A stretch of 64,000 nucleotides of DNA from Hymenopellis radicata. Taxonomy: Eukaryota; Basidiomycota; Agaricomycetes; Agaricales; Physalacriaceae. The DNA is taken from NCBI GenBank assembly GCA_015501595.1, contig JADNRX010000240.1:1-64000 (forward strand), read 5' to 3'. Within the stretch, counting starts at the first letter, position 1, and each line of letters opens with the position of its first letter. Below, piece by piece: positions 1 to 12,639 of this stretch. A program made the translations under genes and the position numbers. Below the pieces are notes generated by a model. It worked only from the letters and a program-made list of their open reading frames with translations, made no database searches and was not told the origin of the DNA.

Positions 1-40
1 ATGAAGATTGTGCAGCACTCGATTATGAAGAGTGTTGTCC

Positions 41-352
41 TCATGAGGGTAATATGGCGGAGAAGTAGAGTAACTCCAGTCGGGAAGCAGAGGTAAGAAA
101 CGTGACTGCTGGCTCCGACGTGGAAGGAGGCGAGGAGCTGGGGGCGTCCATGGTGGTTTGGAGTTGGGAGAGGGAGAAACCGTGTCTATATGCGTCTTGA
201 CGTGCATCAAATTTCGCATAGCCGCGAGTGTGGCGCTTGAGCGGAAAGAAGTCAAGGTGCGTGCCATCGCACGACAGCACGAGTTCGAGAGAGGCCTTGA
301 GTTTGATTCGTGTAATGAGATGGAGAGGCTGTGATGACATGCTACTTGTCAT
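41..352 (-). CDS. Small hypothetical ORF (103 aa)
   Basis: This ATG-initiated minus-strand frame near the window edge runs to a stop with no recognisable domain. The product is rich in Ser, Leu and Thr and has no clear signal peptide or membrane segment. It could be an exon of a larger gene running out of the window or a chance frame. No neighbour supports a function. Confidence 0.2.
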   Translation of the reverse strand: MTSSMSSQPLHLITRIKLKASLELVLSCDGTHLDFFPLKRHTRGYAKFDARQDAYRHGFSLSQLQTTMDAPSSSPPSTSEPAVTFLTSASRLELLYFSAILPS

Positions 353-1297
353 GAGGCAGATATCTAGAATAGCACAACAGTCAAGGTCTTAGACGATGAC
401 CGAGACCACGATATGCAGTCGATGGAGAAGACAGGTAGTAGGAAACATGGTATATAATAAGCGTGCAAGAAAGCAATTGGTCGGATGATCGCGATATGAC
501 TGAGCGTATATGCTGTGTTAATACAATTGCAATGAGGAACGTACGCTTAATACTTATGAATTCATCGGACAGCTAAAATGCCCTGCGCCGTTATATGTGC
601 GTTAGAACAGTACGTGCACTGTCTGGGCGCCACATATCAGGACAGAAGCTATAAGTGAACTTCAGATGATTTCATTTCGGCCAGTTTCGAAGAGCATGAG
701 CACTGCAAGCAGAAGGCTGTCGCATCACGAAAAGCGTCGAATCCAAGTTAGGCCTAGCAGACCTAGTTAGACGAGCTGATCTCTCCTAGGCCTAACTACA
801 TCTCCCCTTCCTAGCTACGACGTAGCTTGGATCGCGCTTCTCCGCTAGTGCGTAGTTTAAGTCGAAATTGTTACTTACTTACGTGATGGCTGGTTGATCC
901 ATAACGTTGCGCACTTGGTTTTCATCACGTCCTGCCATTGGACCCAACCAATCTCGCGAGAGGGACAATCGTTTAACCCATCTAAAGCCTATTGGCCCAC
1001 GCGTCCTCGAGCCATCGGTATGAGCTATCGTCTTTCCGTACTGCGCTACTTCCCGTCAGTAGTTCGAGTGGTTAGCTGATTCGACCGGGTCACAAACTAC
1101 GTTGCTTCATTCGTCCTTATCTGAGTTATCAGTGGTTGTAACATTACATCGGCTCCCGATGATGTGGTGTGCCCGAAAAGATAATTTGAGGCGGCGGGTA
1201 TCGTTCCTCGTCGTGGGAGTCTCAATCTAAAGTGACAACTTCACTTGTCCCAAGCTTGAAGTTCGGGTTAGGGTTACGGCATCACTCTTTCCTCGCC
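353..1297. other. Intergenic, no gene seen; one hairpin
   Basis: I see no credible coding exon here. The stretch is AT-rich before about 560. A perfect 12-base inverted repeat, AGTTAGGCCTAG at 746-757 and CTAGGCCTAACT at 786-797, flanks a 28-base loop. The last few hundred bases must hold the GWT1 promoter, but I recognise no defined element. Confidence 0.5.
746..797. repeat. 12-bp inverted repeat (hairpin)
   Basis: Arms at 746-757 and 786-797 are exact reverse complements, and each arm contains the palindrome TAGGCCTA. It could be a transposon-end remnant or a binding site; nothing here distinguishes these. Confidence 0.5.
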
Positions 1298-3063
1298 ATG
1301 AGCAGCGACTACAAAAAGCAGAAAGAGGACTTTGTCTCCGGAATGACGGGCTCGACGGTGACACATATCAACCTAATCTCCTGTGCGGCTCTCGTTCGTC
1401 GTTCTCCTACTGTTCAACGGCGCTAAGCCCATCATTTACTCAGATCTCCATATACCTCTACAACACTGTACAAGCCCGATTTCCAACGGGAAAGACGCTT
1501 CCCGTATCATGGCTGGTCCTAGTGGTGCCCCTTCTCTTGTCGATGACCGTGTTTGCGAATGCGCCAGCGCTACTTGATTTCCTCCTGACGATACCCGTCG
1601 TCGCACTCCTCTACTTGCCACGGAAAGACTCTTCGACACCTTTGCCATCAAGAGCAGAGACGCCAGTGCAGGATGAGTCGTCCATTCAAGTGGTGACGCC
1701 GCTTCCAGCGTTGACGACGTATCGGGCGCATATGATGTTGATGACCATTCTGGCTATACTGGCCGTGGACTTTCCGGTCTTTCCGCGCAACTTGGCGAAA
1801 TGCGAGAGTTTTGGGGTGTCCTTGGTGAGCTAGTCTTGTACAATTCGTTTGCTCTTACTCATGATTATTAGATGGACATTGGTGTTGGGTCGTTTGTGTT
1901 CTCTCAAGGCGTCGTTTCAGCAATATCATTACTCAAGAACCCCGCCTACCTGACCTCTCCATTCCTTCCAAAGTTAATTTCGATGACCAAGAAGGTTCTT
2001 CCCATCCTTGCTCTTGGATTACTACGCGTCGTACTGGTCAAGGGAACTGAATACCCCGTTCGTGCTGTTGCTTCTTGCATATCGTGCACTGACTCGTCTG
2101 CAGGAGCATGAATCCGAATACGGTACACATTGGAATTTCTTCATCACCATGGCTCTTCTTCCCATATTGGAACTACTCCTCCACCCCATAATCCTGCGAG
2201 TTCCTTTATCGCTGCTCGCTGTTCTCATCTCTCTCACTCAACAACTAAACCTCTCTGTCTTTGGCTTTCAACTATTTGCGCTGACAGCCGAACGTGTGGG
2301 CATCTTCAGTGCAAACAAGGAGGGCATCATCTCCCTACCCGGCTACCTTGCTATCCACATATTTGGTCTGTCTACTGGCACCCTTATACTACCCCCGTCG
2401 CCATCATACTTCCGACGCTTCCAGCGGCGTTTCTCAGAGACAGGAAGTTTTGGCCTCGGGGAACAGAGGAGTTATAAACGAAGGAAAAACGCCAAGGCAG
2501 CGATGGAGCTATTTTCGTACACGGTTCTGTGGTGGACGTGTATGGGGCTCGTGAGGGGGCTGCAGATCGATGGCAAGGAGGGCGTGTCGAGACGAGTTGT
2601 ACGTTTCCGCGTACCGTCTCTGTGCATTGTGTTGACTGTGGTTTCAGGTCAATCTCTCCTATGTGATGTGGATCGCGGCGTTTAACACGTCCTTCATACT
2701 GGGATATCTGCTTCTCGATATGCATTTCTATCCCGAGCCGTCCAAGTTCAAGAAGCGGGATGTAGACAATAGCGATGCAGTTGCGACGTATAAAGCGCCT
2801 GTCGCTCCTTCGTTGCTGGATGCCATCAACAAGAATGCCCTGGTGATATTCTTACTGGCAAGTCGTACTTGAATGCTTTGTTATTCCCTAGTCTGATGAT
2901 TTCCTCTACCTTGTAGTGTAATGTTATGACCGGCATCATCAACTTGACCATGTCGACGATGTTTGCGTCGAATGTGTCAGCCACGTTGGTGTTGTGTGTC
3001 TATTCGTTTTCGATATGCGCTGTTGCTTGGGCTTTTCGCCGGACACGGTTATTGACCTTTTGA
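1298..3063 (+). CDS. GWT1: GPI-anchor inositol acyltransferase GWT1 (PIG-W family)
   Basis: GWT1 acylates the inositol of glucosaminyl-phosphatidylinositol in the ER, an early step of GPI-anchor synthesis. Spliced exons are 1298-1393, 1444-1824, 1872-2057, 2104-2598, 2648-2857 and 2917-3063, giving 504 residues, normal for the family. The N-terminus [20 protein letters not shown] is strongly diagnostic. Other family blocks seen are [56 protein letters not shown] and a C-terminal FRRTRLLTF. Many hydrophobic segments fit a multi-pass ER membrane protein. All joins are in phase. Intron 5 (2858-2916) uses a GC donor (GCAAGT); no GT donor there restores the conserved FLLCNVMTG join. The gene looks intact. 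Confidence 0.95.
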
Positions 3064-3225
3064 TTTCTTTTCTGACGCGTGATAGATCATAGAACAAGGT
3101 CTAATAGGTGCAAATGTATGTTCAAGTTGGATAGAAGCTTGGTTTTGCAAACCGGATTGATGGGCGGGATCGTGTGAGTCGCCGAGGTTTTGGTTAAGGA
3201 AATCCGCGCCTTGCGTCGTCTACAT

Positions 3226-4265
3226 TTATTCAGGCCTACTATAGTGCCGCATCCTTGACCTTGGAGTCTCTCCGTTCCAGACCTCTTCACCTTTGTCATT
3301 GTGCGATAAACGAGGTAAACCTGTTTGCTGCACGACGAAGGATGCCGAAACGGAGCCATGTTGCGCAGCTAAAATATGTCAGAGTGTCACAGAGGACTCG
3401 AAACAGAGAAAATACCTTGAATAATGTCCAAATCTGACTGAGGCCGTTGGAGCAGTGTGAGCTGTTTCACCAGTCCTGCAGCCAGGCCGCCCAAAAACGA
3501 GTTCCCTGCTCCCGTGGTGCCTTTGACCTGATCTGAAGGGACATCGGGAAGAGTGAAGTATGCTGGGATCCATGCTTTGCGAGTGGTGGTGGTGGAAACG
3601 TAACAGCCTCTCGCACCAGCGCGTACAACAACTGTCCTCGCACCCAGATCACGCATGCATTGGGTGAGCCTTTCGACGGATTCGTTCTTCTTGTCCAGAA
3701 GCGAAGCCATTTCCTCATGGTTGGGTGAGAACACGTCGATTTGAGGTAGCAGGTCGACAATGTCAGCAAGATGAACCGGCGTACATGAAGGGGGAAGAGG
3801 CTCGTAGATAACGAGAGGACGCGGAGCTCCCCAACAGGACAGAGATTCTGCCAGACTTGAAGGAGAGCAGCAAAAGTGCACTACACGTAATGAGGAGATG
3901 GTCGATGGACGTAGACACGTGAGCGTGGGTTGTGGGCGCGGATTCAGGTATCTGAACGAGCGTTCTTGCCCCCGATATTCGATGTTGGCTTGAAGGACAT
4001 CCTGCTCCGGATCCCACTGCCACATATCCTCTCCGAACTCGTCCAGCACCCCGAATACTTGTGACAGATCGTCGTCTTCTTCTGGCCGCCTGCCACCAAC
4101 AGAAATCTCAATATCCTGTGGCTCAAGCCACATCCGCGCGCCAATCGCTGCGTACAGCCCTCCGCCACCAAGATGGCGCTCAATACGTGGGTTTTCAGAT
4201 TTGTCGGTGTCGTAGTAGTGGAAGTTGTCAACGAGTACCGTCCCCAGCGACGCAAAGCTCGCCAT
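3226..4265 (-). CDS. pfkB-family carbohydrate-kinase-like protein (MAK32-like)
   Basis: Exon 1 is 4265-3416 and exon 2 is 3368-3226, with a 47-nt intron, giving 330 residues. The ribokinase fold is indicated by an early HLGGGGLYAAIGARMW block (sugar-binding Gly motif), an internal FSPNHEEMASLL segment, and the anion-hole motif GTTGAGNSFLGGLAAGL near residue 260. Active pfkB kinases have GAGD; here the catalytic Asp is Asn, which I recall also in yeast Mak32, so the protein may be a non-catalytic or divergent member. Its start lies 160 bp from the divergent F-box gene, implying a shared promoter region. The naming rests on motif memory, not a search. Confidence 0.8.
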
Positions 4266-4425
4266 GACAGATAATTATATGGAAGGATGACTCCGATGCA
4301 ACTCCGATGAGTGCAGATTAGCGCGCCGTCGGGATGATCTTACTTGCCCCATTTGAAAAGGCAGCAACCCCGGGCCGCCACTCCTTTATCACCTACCACT
4401 ACCATCCCTTGACCATCCCTGTGCA
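4266..4425. promoter_or_regulatory. Shared divergent promoter region
   Basis: These 160 bp separate the start codons of the MAK32-like gene (minus) and the F-box gene (plus). Pyrimidine-rich stretches lie close to the F-box start. No specific factor site is recognised. Confidence 0.5.
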
Positions 4426-6944
4426 ATGCCTTCGCGCAAAGCCAAGAGGTCCAAGAGGGCGGTGTCTCCTTCAGAGATAGCCCCAAAGACCTGCTTTATC
4501 ACTAAACTTCCCTTTGAACTTATCGCGGACATCCTTCAATTGACTCAATCACCTCGGGATGTGCTGGCACTCTCTCTGTGTAACAAGTATCTGCGGGATA
4601 CCCTGCTACGCGACGATTCCGACTTCATTTGGCGCTACATGAGGCTAAACTTCAAACCCAATCCCCTGCCCGACAAGCCGAGCTCGATGACAGAGGCATC
4701 ATACGCGGCACTTGTCTTTGGGGGAGGAATATGCGGAGGACCGTGTGAGGTATGATGTTTCACCAGCTTAACTGGCAGGCCTGACGTTTTCAGGCATGCG
4801 GTCTTCCTACAGACAATATGTATTCGTCTTTCGCCCTTCGGATTCGCCTTTGCAAGAAGGTCTGCTGCGGTTTCGCCCTGATGTTATATATCGCCTCATG
4901 CCTTCCAAGCCAAATTGTCTCACTAACATTCAAAAGTCAGTCCAAATCGCTCCTTACAAGTATGGATGCTGGAACTCTATGACAGAACGCTCAAGAAAAT
5001 CAATCTGCAAGATGTCTCCTCCCAACCAGCGTATTTCCCTATCGTTGCGGGTTCCATGTTTGTTACGGAAAACACTCGATCTGTAGAGGATCACCGCACG
5101 TTGACTTTGACCAGGGCTGGCAATTGTACGTTTTCAACGTGTTTCTTATTATTTGCAATGCTCAGGTAAACCCTAGGGCCACTGGCAGCAAATTACGTTC
5201 GTGCTCGGGATTGGGACAGATCCGTACAAGAATACCTTGAAGCTACAGGCTTACCCGAGACTCTGGAAGCTGAACTTGCGGTAGGTTTGACTTCTAGTTC
5301 GTCTCCCCATCTGACATGTGTACCCTAGGAACGAGCACGCAAAGCCCAACGAGTTACTGCTCTAATGCCAACATTTGTCGCGCTCTATCAGTGGAAGGCT
5401 GCGTATGATTTAGCTCGTGAGCGATACAAGAGGACGAACGAAGACTTGTACGTGTTGTACTGGATTCTATGGCATGCAATGCTGATTTTTATGAAAAGTG
5501 GCAAGGCATTCGCTGAAAAGAACGGTTATGTCTATTGGGACCTCATCAACTCTCCTTCATACGGCGCTATTCACAACAGAAAGAATAAAACTCTCGAGTC
5601 AATCACCCCATTAGGTATGAATCTTTCGAGTAGACCTGAATTACTATCTGAACGACATTCAGACATGACTGTATGGGCTGATAGAATCGATGCCGATATT
5701 GTCAAGATCAAGGAACAACGCCAACGCCGTCAATACGAGATGGATCACGCCAAAGCATACTCTGTTGTCGAGCAGCACTACAATGGACTTCGGAGCAAAC
5801 GCGAAATGCTGCCTGTGCCTACGTTTCCCACTTTCCGCAAGTTCCGATTCATCAAGAGTATTCTTACCACACCACCGAGCCCTGCATTCAATCCTTCCAA
5901 ACAACTCAAAACCCCTCTTGCGCAGACTCTCATCGCAAATGAACTGGCTGCTTGGCGAACGGACGCGAAGGAGAAACTGGGCGAAGTTTTGGGACACACA
6001 ACCTGGAAGGCCGCCAGTAAGAGTCGGCTGCATCCTGCTGAAAGGGTTGACGCTCGGTTCAAATGCCAGCAATGTAACCACTTCGAGCCACGTTATCGTG
6101 ACGATGGCTGTTTCGATTTTATTGGGGCGTGCTCGCATCAATGTAGAAAAGTTGATGGCACTTTGAAGAACCAAGAATGGTCGGCAGAACGGTTCGTCAA
6201 AGACGCGAAGGTACGTAATGGTGTAAAAACTATGTCGAGAGTCCAAACTCACGGCATTCTATCCTTAGGCTGTGTCTGCGATTTCAAAGGTTCTTGCATT
6301 GAATGCTCTAAGCGCTGAGTCGCCTGAGTCATCGGTACTTTATGATGCTATCGGGCCGCATATCTTGTGCGAGAGCTGTCCAGCCGCCATTATTCTCCAA
6401 CCGTGTCAAGTGGTATGACTGTCCTTTCCGTACGTATCAATGGAAGCTCATGCAGCCTTTTAGGCGGGACATTCCCATCGGCATGAGGATATGCAGGTGT
6501 CAATGCTCTCTGAGGAAGACGCGTCGTCTATTCTTTCTCACCCATTGACAGCTGGTCTTGCGCAGCGACTCATGGGGACCGAGTTGCGTGCGAAGCCTCT
6601 TGGTGGCCAGAAGGTTTACATGTGCCGACACTGCGCTCAGACGCGCGGGGTGCCCACGATAGATACTGCTGCGTCTTCCGCAAGGAGTATCACACTATCA
6701 ACAGGAACCGGAGGATCTGCGGAACCGTCGCAGCAACCAGAGGTGCTACCGCGAAAGAAGGAATTTATCTTTTGGTGGACTTCGATCACATCTGAAAACA
6801 AGGCGACTACCATTCATTGTCGTGTTGTTTAGCAGCGGGAGCTAATCTGGTCTTTATAGTCATGGCATTGAGGCAGTACGAGACGAGGATTTCTACTGCA
6901 CTGTCGAACTCGACTGGTCGAAGCCGAAAGAAGCGGCGTCGTAG
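4426..6944 (+). CDS. F-box domain protein with Cys-rich C-terminal half
   Basis: The N-terminal exon (4426 to about 4749) carries an F-box at about residues 25-65 (LPFELIADILQL, then LALSLCNKYLRDTLL), the SKP1-binding module of SCF ubiquitin ligases. Following exons give conserved helical blocks (MLELYDRTLKKINL, RARDWDRSVQEYLEATGLP, the long exon from 5365) and several possible zinc-ligand clusters: CQQC, CSHQC, CESC and CRHC. The likely last exon is 6861-6944, with RDEDFY and a stop at 6942-6944. Some junctions, near 4858-4935 and 6690-6860, are unresolved: SHLK is read in a different frame from the preceding exon, so an intron or a frameshift lies between. The substrate is unknown. Confidence 0.75.
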
Positions 6945-8760
6945 AATATGCGCTCCAAGCGCAGGACTCTGCCTCACACATTGGAGAAGGATAACATCGC
7001 AGTGATTTGTACTATTGACGTACGAGTGATAGATAATCAATTGGCGCCACGAACTCGAAATGAGAGGATTCGCGCGAAGACCCTGGCGTGTGGCAAGCAA
7101 GTAGACGGTACACTGGAACATGAAGGACGGTCTTGAGATCAGCTTTGACGTCTGGAGCCCGCAACGTAAAGACAACCAGACCCGTCGCATCCTTTCCCTT
7201 TTCGGGTCATTGAGCAGTATACATACTGCTTCTTCCGATTTCCCTCCTCTGAGTCCTCAGTTGTTTCTTTCTATGCGGAGAAGGTATGTCTGTTTTCCTT
7301 CCCACTCGTGTACCATTTGCTCGCCCTTACGCCGCGTGTCTGTTTCCGTCTGATAGATATCCGCCCTCGTCACACTGGAGCCTGCGTAGCGAATTATGGA
7401 CGCCCACATATCGCAAGCGCTTCAGTAGTCTCAGTGTTTATCTAGCAATGACATCGAGGGCGCGACGAACTGGTCTACTTCGGATGGGTGGCTGCGCGAT
7501 ATTCTCGTCTTTACTTGGGACAATCGCACGCTCCGCGGACGCGAGAAGATCTCGTACTTTGCGAGATCTGGACTATCTAACTTGACCCATACTCACCCAC
7601 CACCTCGCCATACTAAAATCTATAGCACTACTCCCCATCTCTTGACGTGGTGCTGTCTTCGTGGAGGTGTTTCCGCACGCGTCTACCAGGTGCATTGACA
7701 GCCTAGAGTTTGACACCGGAGATGCATGCGCGCGTCGAGTCGTCAAGGATTCTGCTCGGAGTCGCCACTTGGACTGGGGAGCGCCCATAAGCAGAATGAA
7801 AGATCGACGACCGGGCCGGGTTTGCAATGACCTACGCAGACAGGCAGACTAGGCGTTTTCGTTGCGGAGCAAAGTCACGGGATAGTCGACGTCCAGTCTC
7901 CGAGGAAAGATCATGACATTTCTGGCATCATCTCGTCCGGCCACTAGGCTTACCGTCTATCTTGACCGCTTGTTCTCCCGTTAGATCACGATGTACGTCG
8001 TCTTACCACCCGACAACATTTGTGTCAAGTCGCATTGATCCGTCTTCGCCGTTGTATACGCTGAGAATTCTCATGGAACATAGGACATGCGGTGCGATAG
8101 GCCGTCGTCGCGACCGTCTTCTCGAAACATATCATTGAACATCCCGCAGCTCAGCGCTCAGCGATTACCTGATCGCGCTTGACATTCGCCGCTCTCCACT
8201 TTTCGCCGTCCTTCTTGTTCTCCCGCTATATCAGGACGAGAACATCGGATCGAACAACATTTGGTCCCAGTCGCATAGGTACGCTTTCGCATCGGCTTCG
8301 ATGTTGTTGAAGTTGTTTGTAGACCTGGTGAAGGTCATTCTGGTATGATTTATTGCACTGGAAGATGATTATGTGTAATTTATCATCGCTGCACGATGGT
8401 CGTCGCTGATGCCCAGCGAGTACGCCATCCACCGCTCTCTACTTTTCGCCGTCCTTCTTGTTCTCCCGTTCATCTGGATGAGAACCCTGTATCGAACAAC
8501 ATTTGGTCCCAGTCGCATAGGTACGCTTTCGCATCAGCTTCGATGTTGTTGAATTTGTTTGTAGACCTGGTGAAGTTCATTTTGATATGATTTATTGCAC
8601 TGGAAGATGATTACGACTGTACGAATTTTGTAATTTATCATCGCTTCACTCAGATCAGCACAGGATCAGCCAACCCTTCATCATCGTCTACTTGCATGGC
8701 TTCGTCGTAGTGTATATAAACAGGCAGACGGCCGCGCCAGTCGGCAAACCAAAAACCACC
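6945..8760. other. No confident gene; duplicated noncoding sequence and TATA-like site
   Basis: Short frames at 7120-7585 show no domain and look like chance. From about 7590 the sequence is a diverged copy of 12640-13500, the upstream half of a tandem duplication. A TATATAAA-like box near 8709-8718 sits about 45 bp before the membrane-protein start at 8761. Confidence 0.5.
8187..8613. repeat. Two-unit direct repeat (about 200 bp each)
   Basis: The block at about 8187-8386 recurs at about 8420-8613. Shared text includes the start (CACTTTTCGCCGTCCTTC), a middle (CATTTGGTCCCAGTCGCATA) and an end (TTATTGCACTGGAAGATG). Only one unit is present in the paralogous region near 13260-13420, so this doubling is later than, or independent of, the larger tandem duplication. 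Confidence 0.75.
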
Positions 8761-10020
8761 ATGTTGCCAACTTTCGAGGACGAGGGATACACCATCGCCC
8801 ATGTTCAGTCTATCATGTCCACAGAGTTACATCCGACAATTCTCCTGGCCTTCTGCCACGGCATTCACACCTGCATCTTTTTCCTTGCCTTATATTATAT
8901 AAGTAGGTGGCCTTTCGGACAAGTTCCTCTTCTCATCTCAATATCTTATCTAGTTGAGAGCATGCAGCCCATTCGGAAACAGATTACCCTCGCTGGCATC
9001 ATTACCTTCCTATGGTTTTCCAATACTGTCATCTTGGGTTTGGACTGGAAAAGTGTTGACCTGCTCTTCATTGCCCATGGGAGATCGTTCAAGACAGAGT
9101 TCAACTTTTTGCTTACTGACTTGGTACTTCAATGCCTTAATGTCTTCATTGCAGACCTGATTTTGGTGTGTACATTCCCTGGTGCTCAAGTAATCCTGAA
9201 TCTCTGATAGCTTCAATTACTAGGTTTGGCGCTGCTGGGTGCTGTATGATGGAAATTTAAAAGTTCTTGTCATACCCGGCCTTTGCATGATCACTGAGAC
9301 AAGTAAGTCCTATCCTCCAACAAACTTGTTCTGCTGATATTTTGTGATTAGTTAGTGGTTGTATGGTCATCATCTCCTTTGATGCTGAGACCATCTTCTT
9401 TGTGAACTGGGCGCTGGCCTCTTACTCAATGACTGTGGTGACCAATAGCCTATGTACCATCCTCATCCTCTTTCGCATTGTGCGGGTCAGCGGCCTTGGT
9501 GCCAGCCTCAAGACCTACCGAGGCATCATTGAGATTCTTGTTGAATCGGCTGCTATGTATGCCATCATCTACATAGCTCTCCTTATTGCATATGCATACC
9601 AGTTTTACTCTGGTGCAACGATCTTGACGGCCTACACCTACCTTGTGATGATATCGTACAGCGTCACCGTAAGTGTTTATCCATAGTCATTGACTATACT
9701 GACTTGCCATCCAGGGTATCGCGCCCACCCTCATCATCGCCCGTGTCATGGCCGGTCAATCGCGTCCCAACGACTCATGGACGCGCCCATCCCTCCCGCA
9801 CATGCGGAGCGACGTGCTCTCAGACACGGAGTCTCTGCAATTTGCCAGTGCGCCGAACCACACGACGTCCACGAGCACCGGACATGCCACAGAGAACATC
9901 GATCTGGAGGCGCAGGCTCAAGAGGTTGTAGAAGAGACACGTGAGCTGGAGGGAGATGAGGATCGCGCTGAAGCCGGCGCGCTGGCGTCTGGCCACATGC
10001 TGTCTGCTGGGAAGGTTTGA
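8761..10020 (+). CDS. Multi-pass membrane protein, copy A
   Basis: Spliced exons 8761-8902, 8954-9165, 9224-9302, 9352-9668 and 9715-10020 sum to 1056 nt, a 351-residue protein. All junctions are in phase with GT-AG sites. Several long hydrophobic segments (for example around ITLAGIITFLWF, FIADLILVWRCWVLY, NSLCTILILFRIV, YAIIYIALLIAYAY) suggest a seven-helix layout. A hydrophilic, Ser- and acid-rich C-terminal tail follows. It resembles lineage-specific polytopic membrane proteins of mushroom fungi; I cannot assign a transporter or receptor function. The start was chosen because the homologous ATG occurs at the same place in copy B, 4.8 kb downstream. Confidence 0.8.
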
Positions 10021-12600
10021 GATGGTCAAGATGGCCGGTTCAAGGTTGAAGAAGAAGGTCGTGGTGGTGTATGCGCTGGCGCGGTTCTGGCAACCAAAGT
10101 TCTCTCTCGATTACCTAAATTTACTTATTCGACTACTTACACCCACACTTGTTTTCCCAGAATATTTTATGCATTTTCGAGTCCATGAGATGGCGGGGGG
10201 ATTTGGGCCTTCACGTTCAGTAGCGCTATTGCTTGTCTCGTATCACCATGGTGACCGACTGGTCCTAGCAAGGGCTTTGGCACCAACAACTACTTATCAA
10301 CGAAGTTCATATCGGAACTTGGAGGACGATTTATCGATTCTGCTTCCTCGAAAACTTTGTCGCCACAATCAACTACATTGAGAACCTGAAGTTGAGTAAC
10401 TCAGATCGTATTTCAACTCCACTCCATGACAAGGTTCTCCTAATGACACTATTTGTACCGGATTCTGGGTGATAAGACCTTCCGCCACCTCAAATTCGCC
10501 TCAACAGATTAATCAGAACTTCCCGTCGAAACAGCACGGAAACATAACTCGAAATAAACGAAAACCGGGGAAACAAGACGGCGACATCGTCGCCGCGAAT
10601 ACGAACTACAAATTAATCAACCGAAGAAAGATTCAAAGGACAAACCTTACATCCCTCGTCATTGAATGTCGGCAATGATGGCGTTCACAAGTGTTCTTGA
10701 GACCAAACTTGAGCATAGCATCGCCCACCTTGATGCCGCCCCAGTCGTTGGGTGGATATACAAAGTGTGGCGCCATTTTTGTGCGTAGCTCGCCACGCGA
10801 CCGCAGCGCTGCTGCTCACTGCTGCCGTATTCCGTGGTCCACTAATAGAAGCCGTGAGTACAAAGGGAACGTACTAGCATAAGTTTGCCGTCGCCGTATC
10901 CGAATTCAAAACGATGCAAGATCCAGGTCGACTTCATGAACGAGAAGTTTATCTGACTGGTTCCAAGGCTCGTAGGTACAGGTATAGCCTTCCAGTTACG
11001 TGTCAAGATTCTTTGGCGGCGAATACAAGTCGAGCAAACGAGAAATGTGCAGTCACAAGCGTAGTCAACGCCCTCTCTACCCCAGTATCGTCCATCCTAA
11101 CGCGTCAGATCGTCCAGCTTACATCCGAAGTGTGGCCCTATCCTTCTGTAAGCTGACCGTATTCGAGCACTGAGCAGCTCGCATCGCGAGGCCGTTGCCC
11201 ACTGCGACTGAAATCCCAACCTGCATCAAACCTGCTCTATTAGTACAGGAACTCGGAGATTTCACAGTAACGTATCCAATTAAGTTCACCGTCAAGTGTT
11301 AAAATTGGTTTATAAATTTGAACGTCGCTAGATCTAGATCGAAACAAGAGGAGTCGAATTCTGAGCTGACGGTGTTAATCCCGCATCGAATTAATGGTGT
11401 AGAAAAAGGCGCCTGTGTGGGAAGAATGTGGAGCAGCAGGGCAGCTGCTGCGAGAGCGAGTCTTCTGCATAAACTGTGTGAGAGAGAGAGAGAGAAAGCA
11501 GGAGAGAGGGTACGTACCAATCGTGCTGAAAGTCCAAACTGGAACTCATGTCAAAGCTGTTTGTTTTCGAATACCAAAGTAACGCCTAAACCTACGATTT
11601 CCCCAAGAGCTCTAGCCGTTCCAGCAAGGAGAACAGACGCCACCAAGATATCGCGTTCCTGAGTTCCAAAAGTGGATCCTAAAACCAGCGCAAAGGCGAG
11701 TCTCGGAGGCCGCCAAGCGGCCGACAAGTTCCCTGGATGAACATTCCCCGCACTGATGGAGAAATGATGGCAAGACTAACGAGATTAATGTCAACTTGAC
11801 CCACAAATGAACCGAGAGTCCTCACCAATTTCCTGGACCCAAAAGCCAGGCCGGCGAGGCAAAGAGATGCTGGTAGGCCAACAAGATCCCGTGGTTCAAA
11901 AATAATCCTCTGGCGGGTGTCGTTCGTTTGCGTGTCGGGGAGGCAGTGTAGCCGCCTATCCGTTCCTCAAGCAATCAAATGGTCGAGGTAGTGGCGAATT
12001 TGCAGCAGAGGCGTCAACATATTATAAGACCTATCGAAAGGGTCAGAAATCGAGGTCAAATACAGGTCAAATACGCACGCTGAAAGTTTCGGAGGAAAAA
12101 AAACCGACCGGCGAGGCCAACATCCGCTCCTTGAAGAGAGAGTCAAAATGAAGCCCCGCATAGACGAAAAGAACGCACTTTTCCCGAAGTCAAAAGCCTG
12201 CCCGGCGAGGGTGGCACTCACGCCTTCTGAATCCCATCAAGTCGTGTATCGCAAGTCCAGAAGTCAAATGGTTGAGATTCCGTGAGCGTAGAGTGTCGTT
12301 CTTGAACTCGAGGTTGTAGGAGGATGGCGGCAAGAAAAGAAAGCAGGCCTGCCGCTTTGGGAATTGAAGCGATCGACGTGCTTCCTGCCATGCCAATGTC
12401 AACGCCGCGTCTGTTGATTTCGTTTCCATGGTCCCATTCTATAATCTACTCAGCTCGGGATGTCAAAGCGAACTGGACACTTACCTGGACTGAACTCTCT
12501 GTTTCTCCTCCAAAAATCTGAACCCGGATCTGGACTAGTTGAGGAAGTCATAAATCTTCAGCGTAGACGCGATCCTTAGCTAACCGATGCTCTGATGAGC
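10021..12600. other. Long stretch without a confident gene
   Basis: No convincing multi-exon gene is seen. A minus-strand fragment at about 10632-10776 reads as a 48-codon ATG frame containing DWGGIKVGDAMLKFGLKNTC. It ends at a plausible donor (GTAAGG) with a following acceptor, but the joined frame fails, so it may be a relic exon. A short (GA)n microsatellite lies at 11480-11496. The rest looks non-coding. Confidence 0.4.
11480..11496. repeat. (GA)n microsatellite
   Basis: About eight uninterrupted GA dinucleotides, followed by impure purine sequence to about 11510. Confidence 0.7.
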
Positions 12601-12639
12601 TGCAGAGTGTTTTGTAGCCCGCGCGCACCACCACAGTCC

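Noticed and set aside
6807..7190. 127-residue minus-strand ORF
   Set aside because: Overlaps the 3' exons of the F-box gene and has no domain; a shadow frame.
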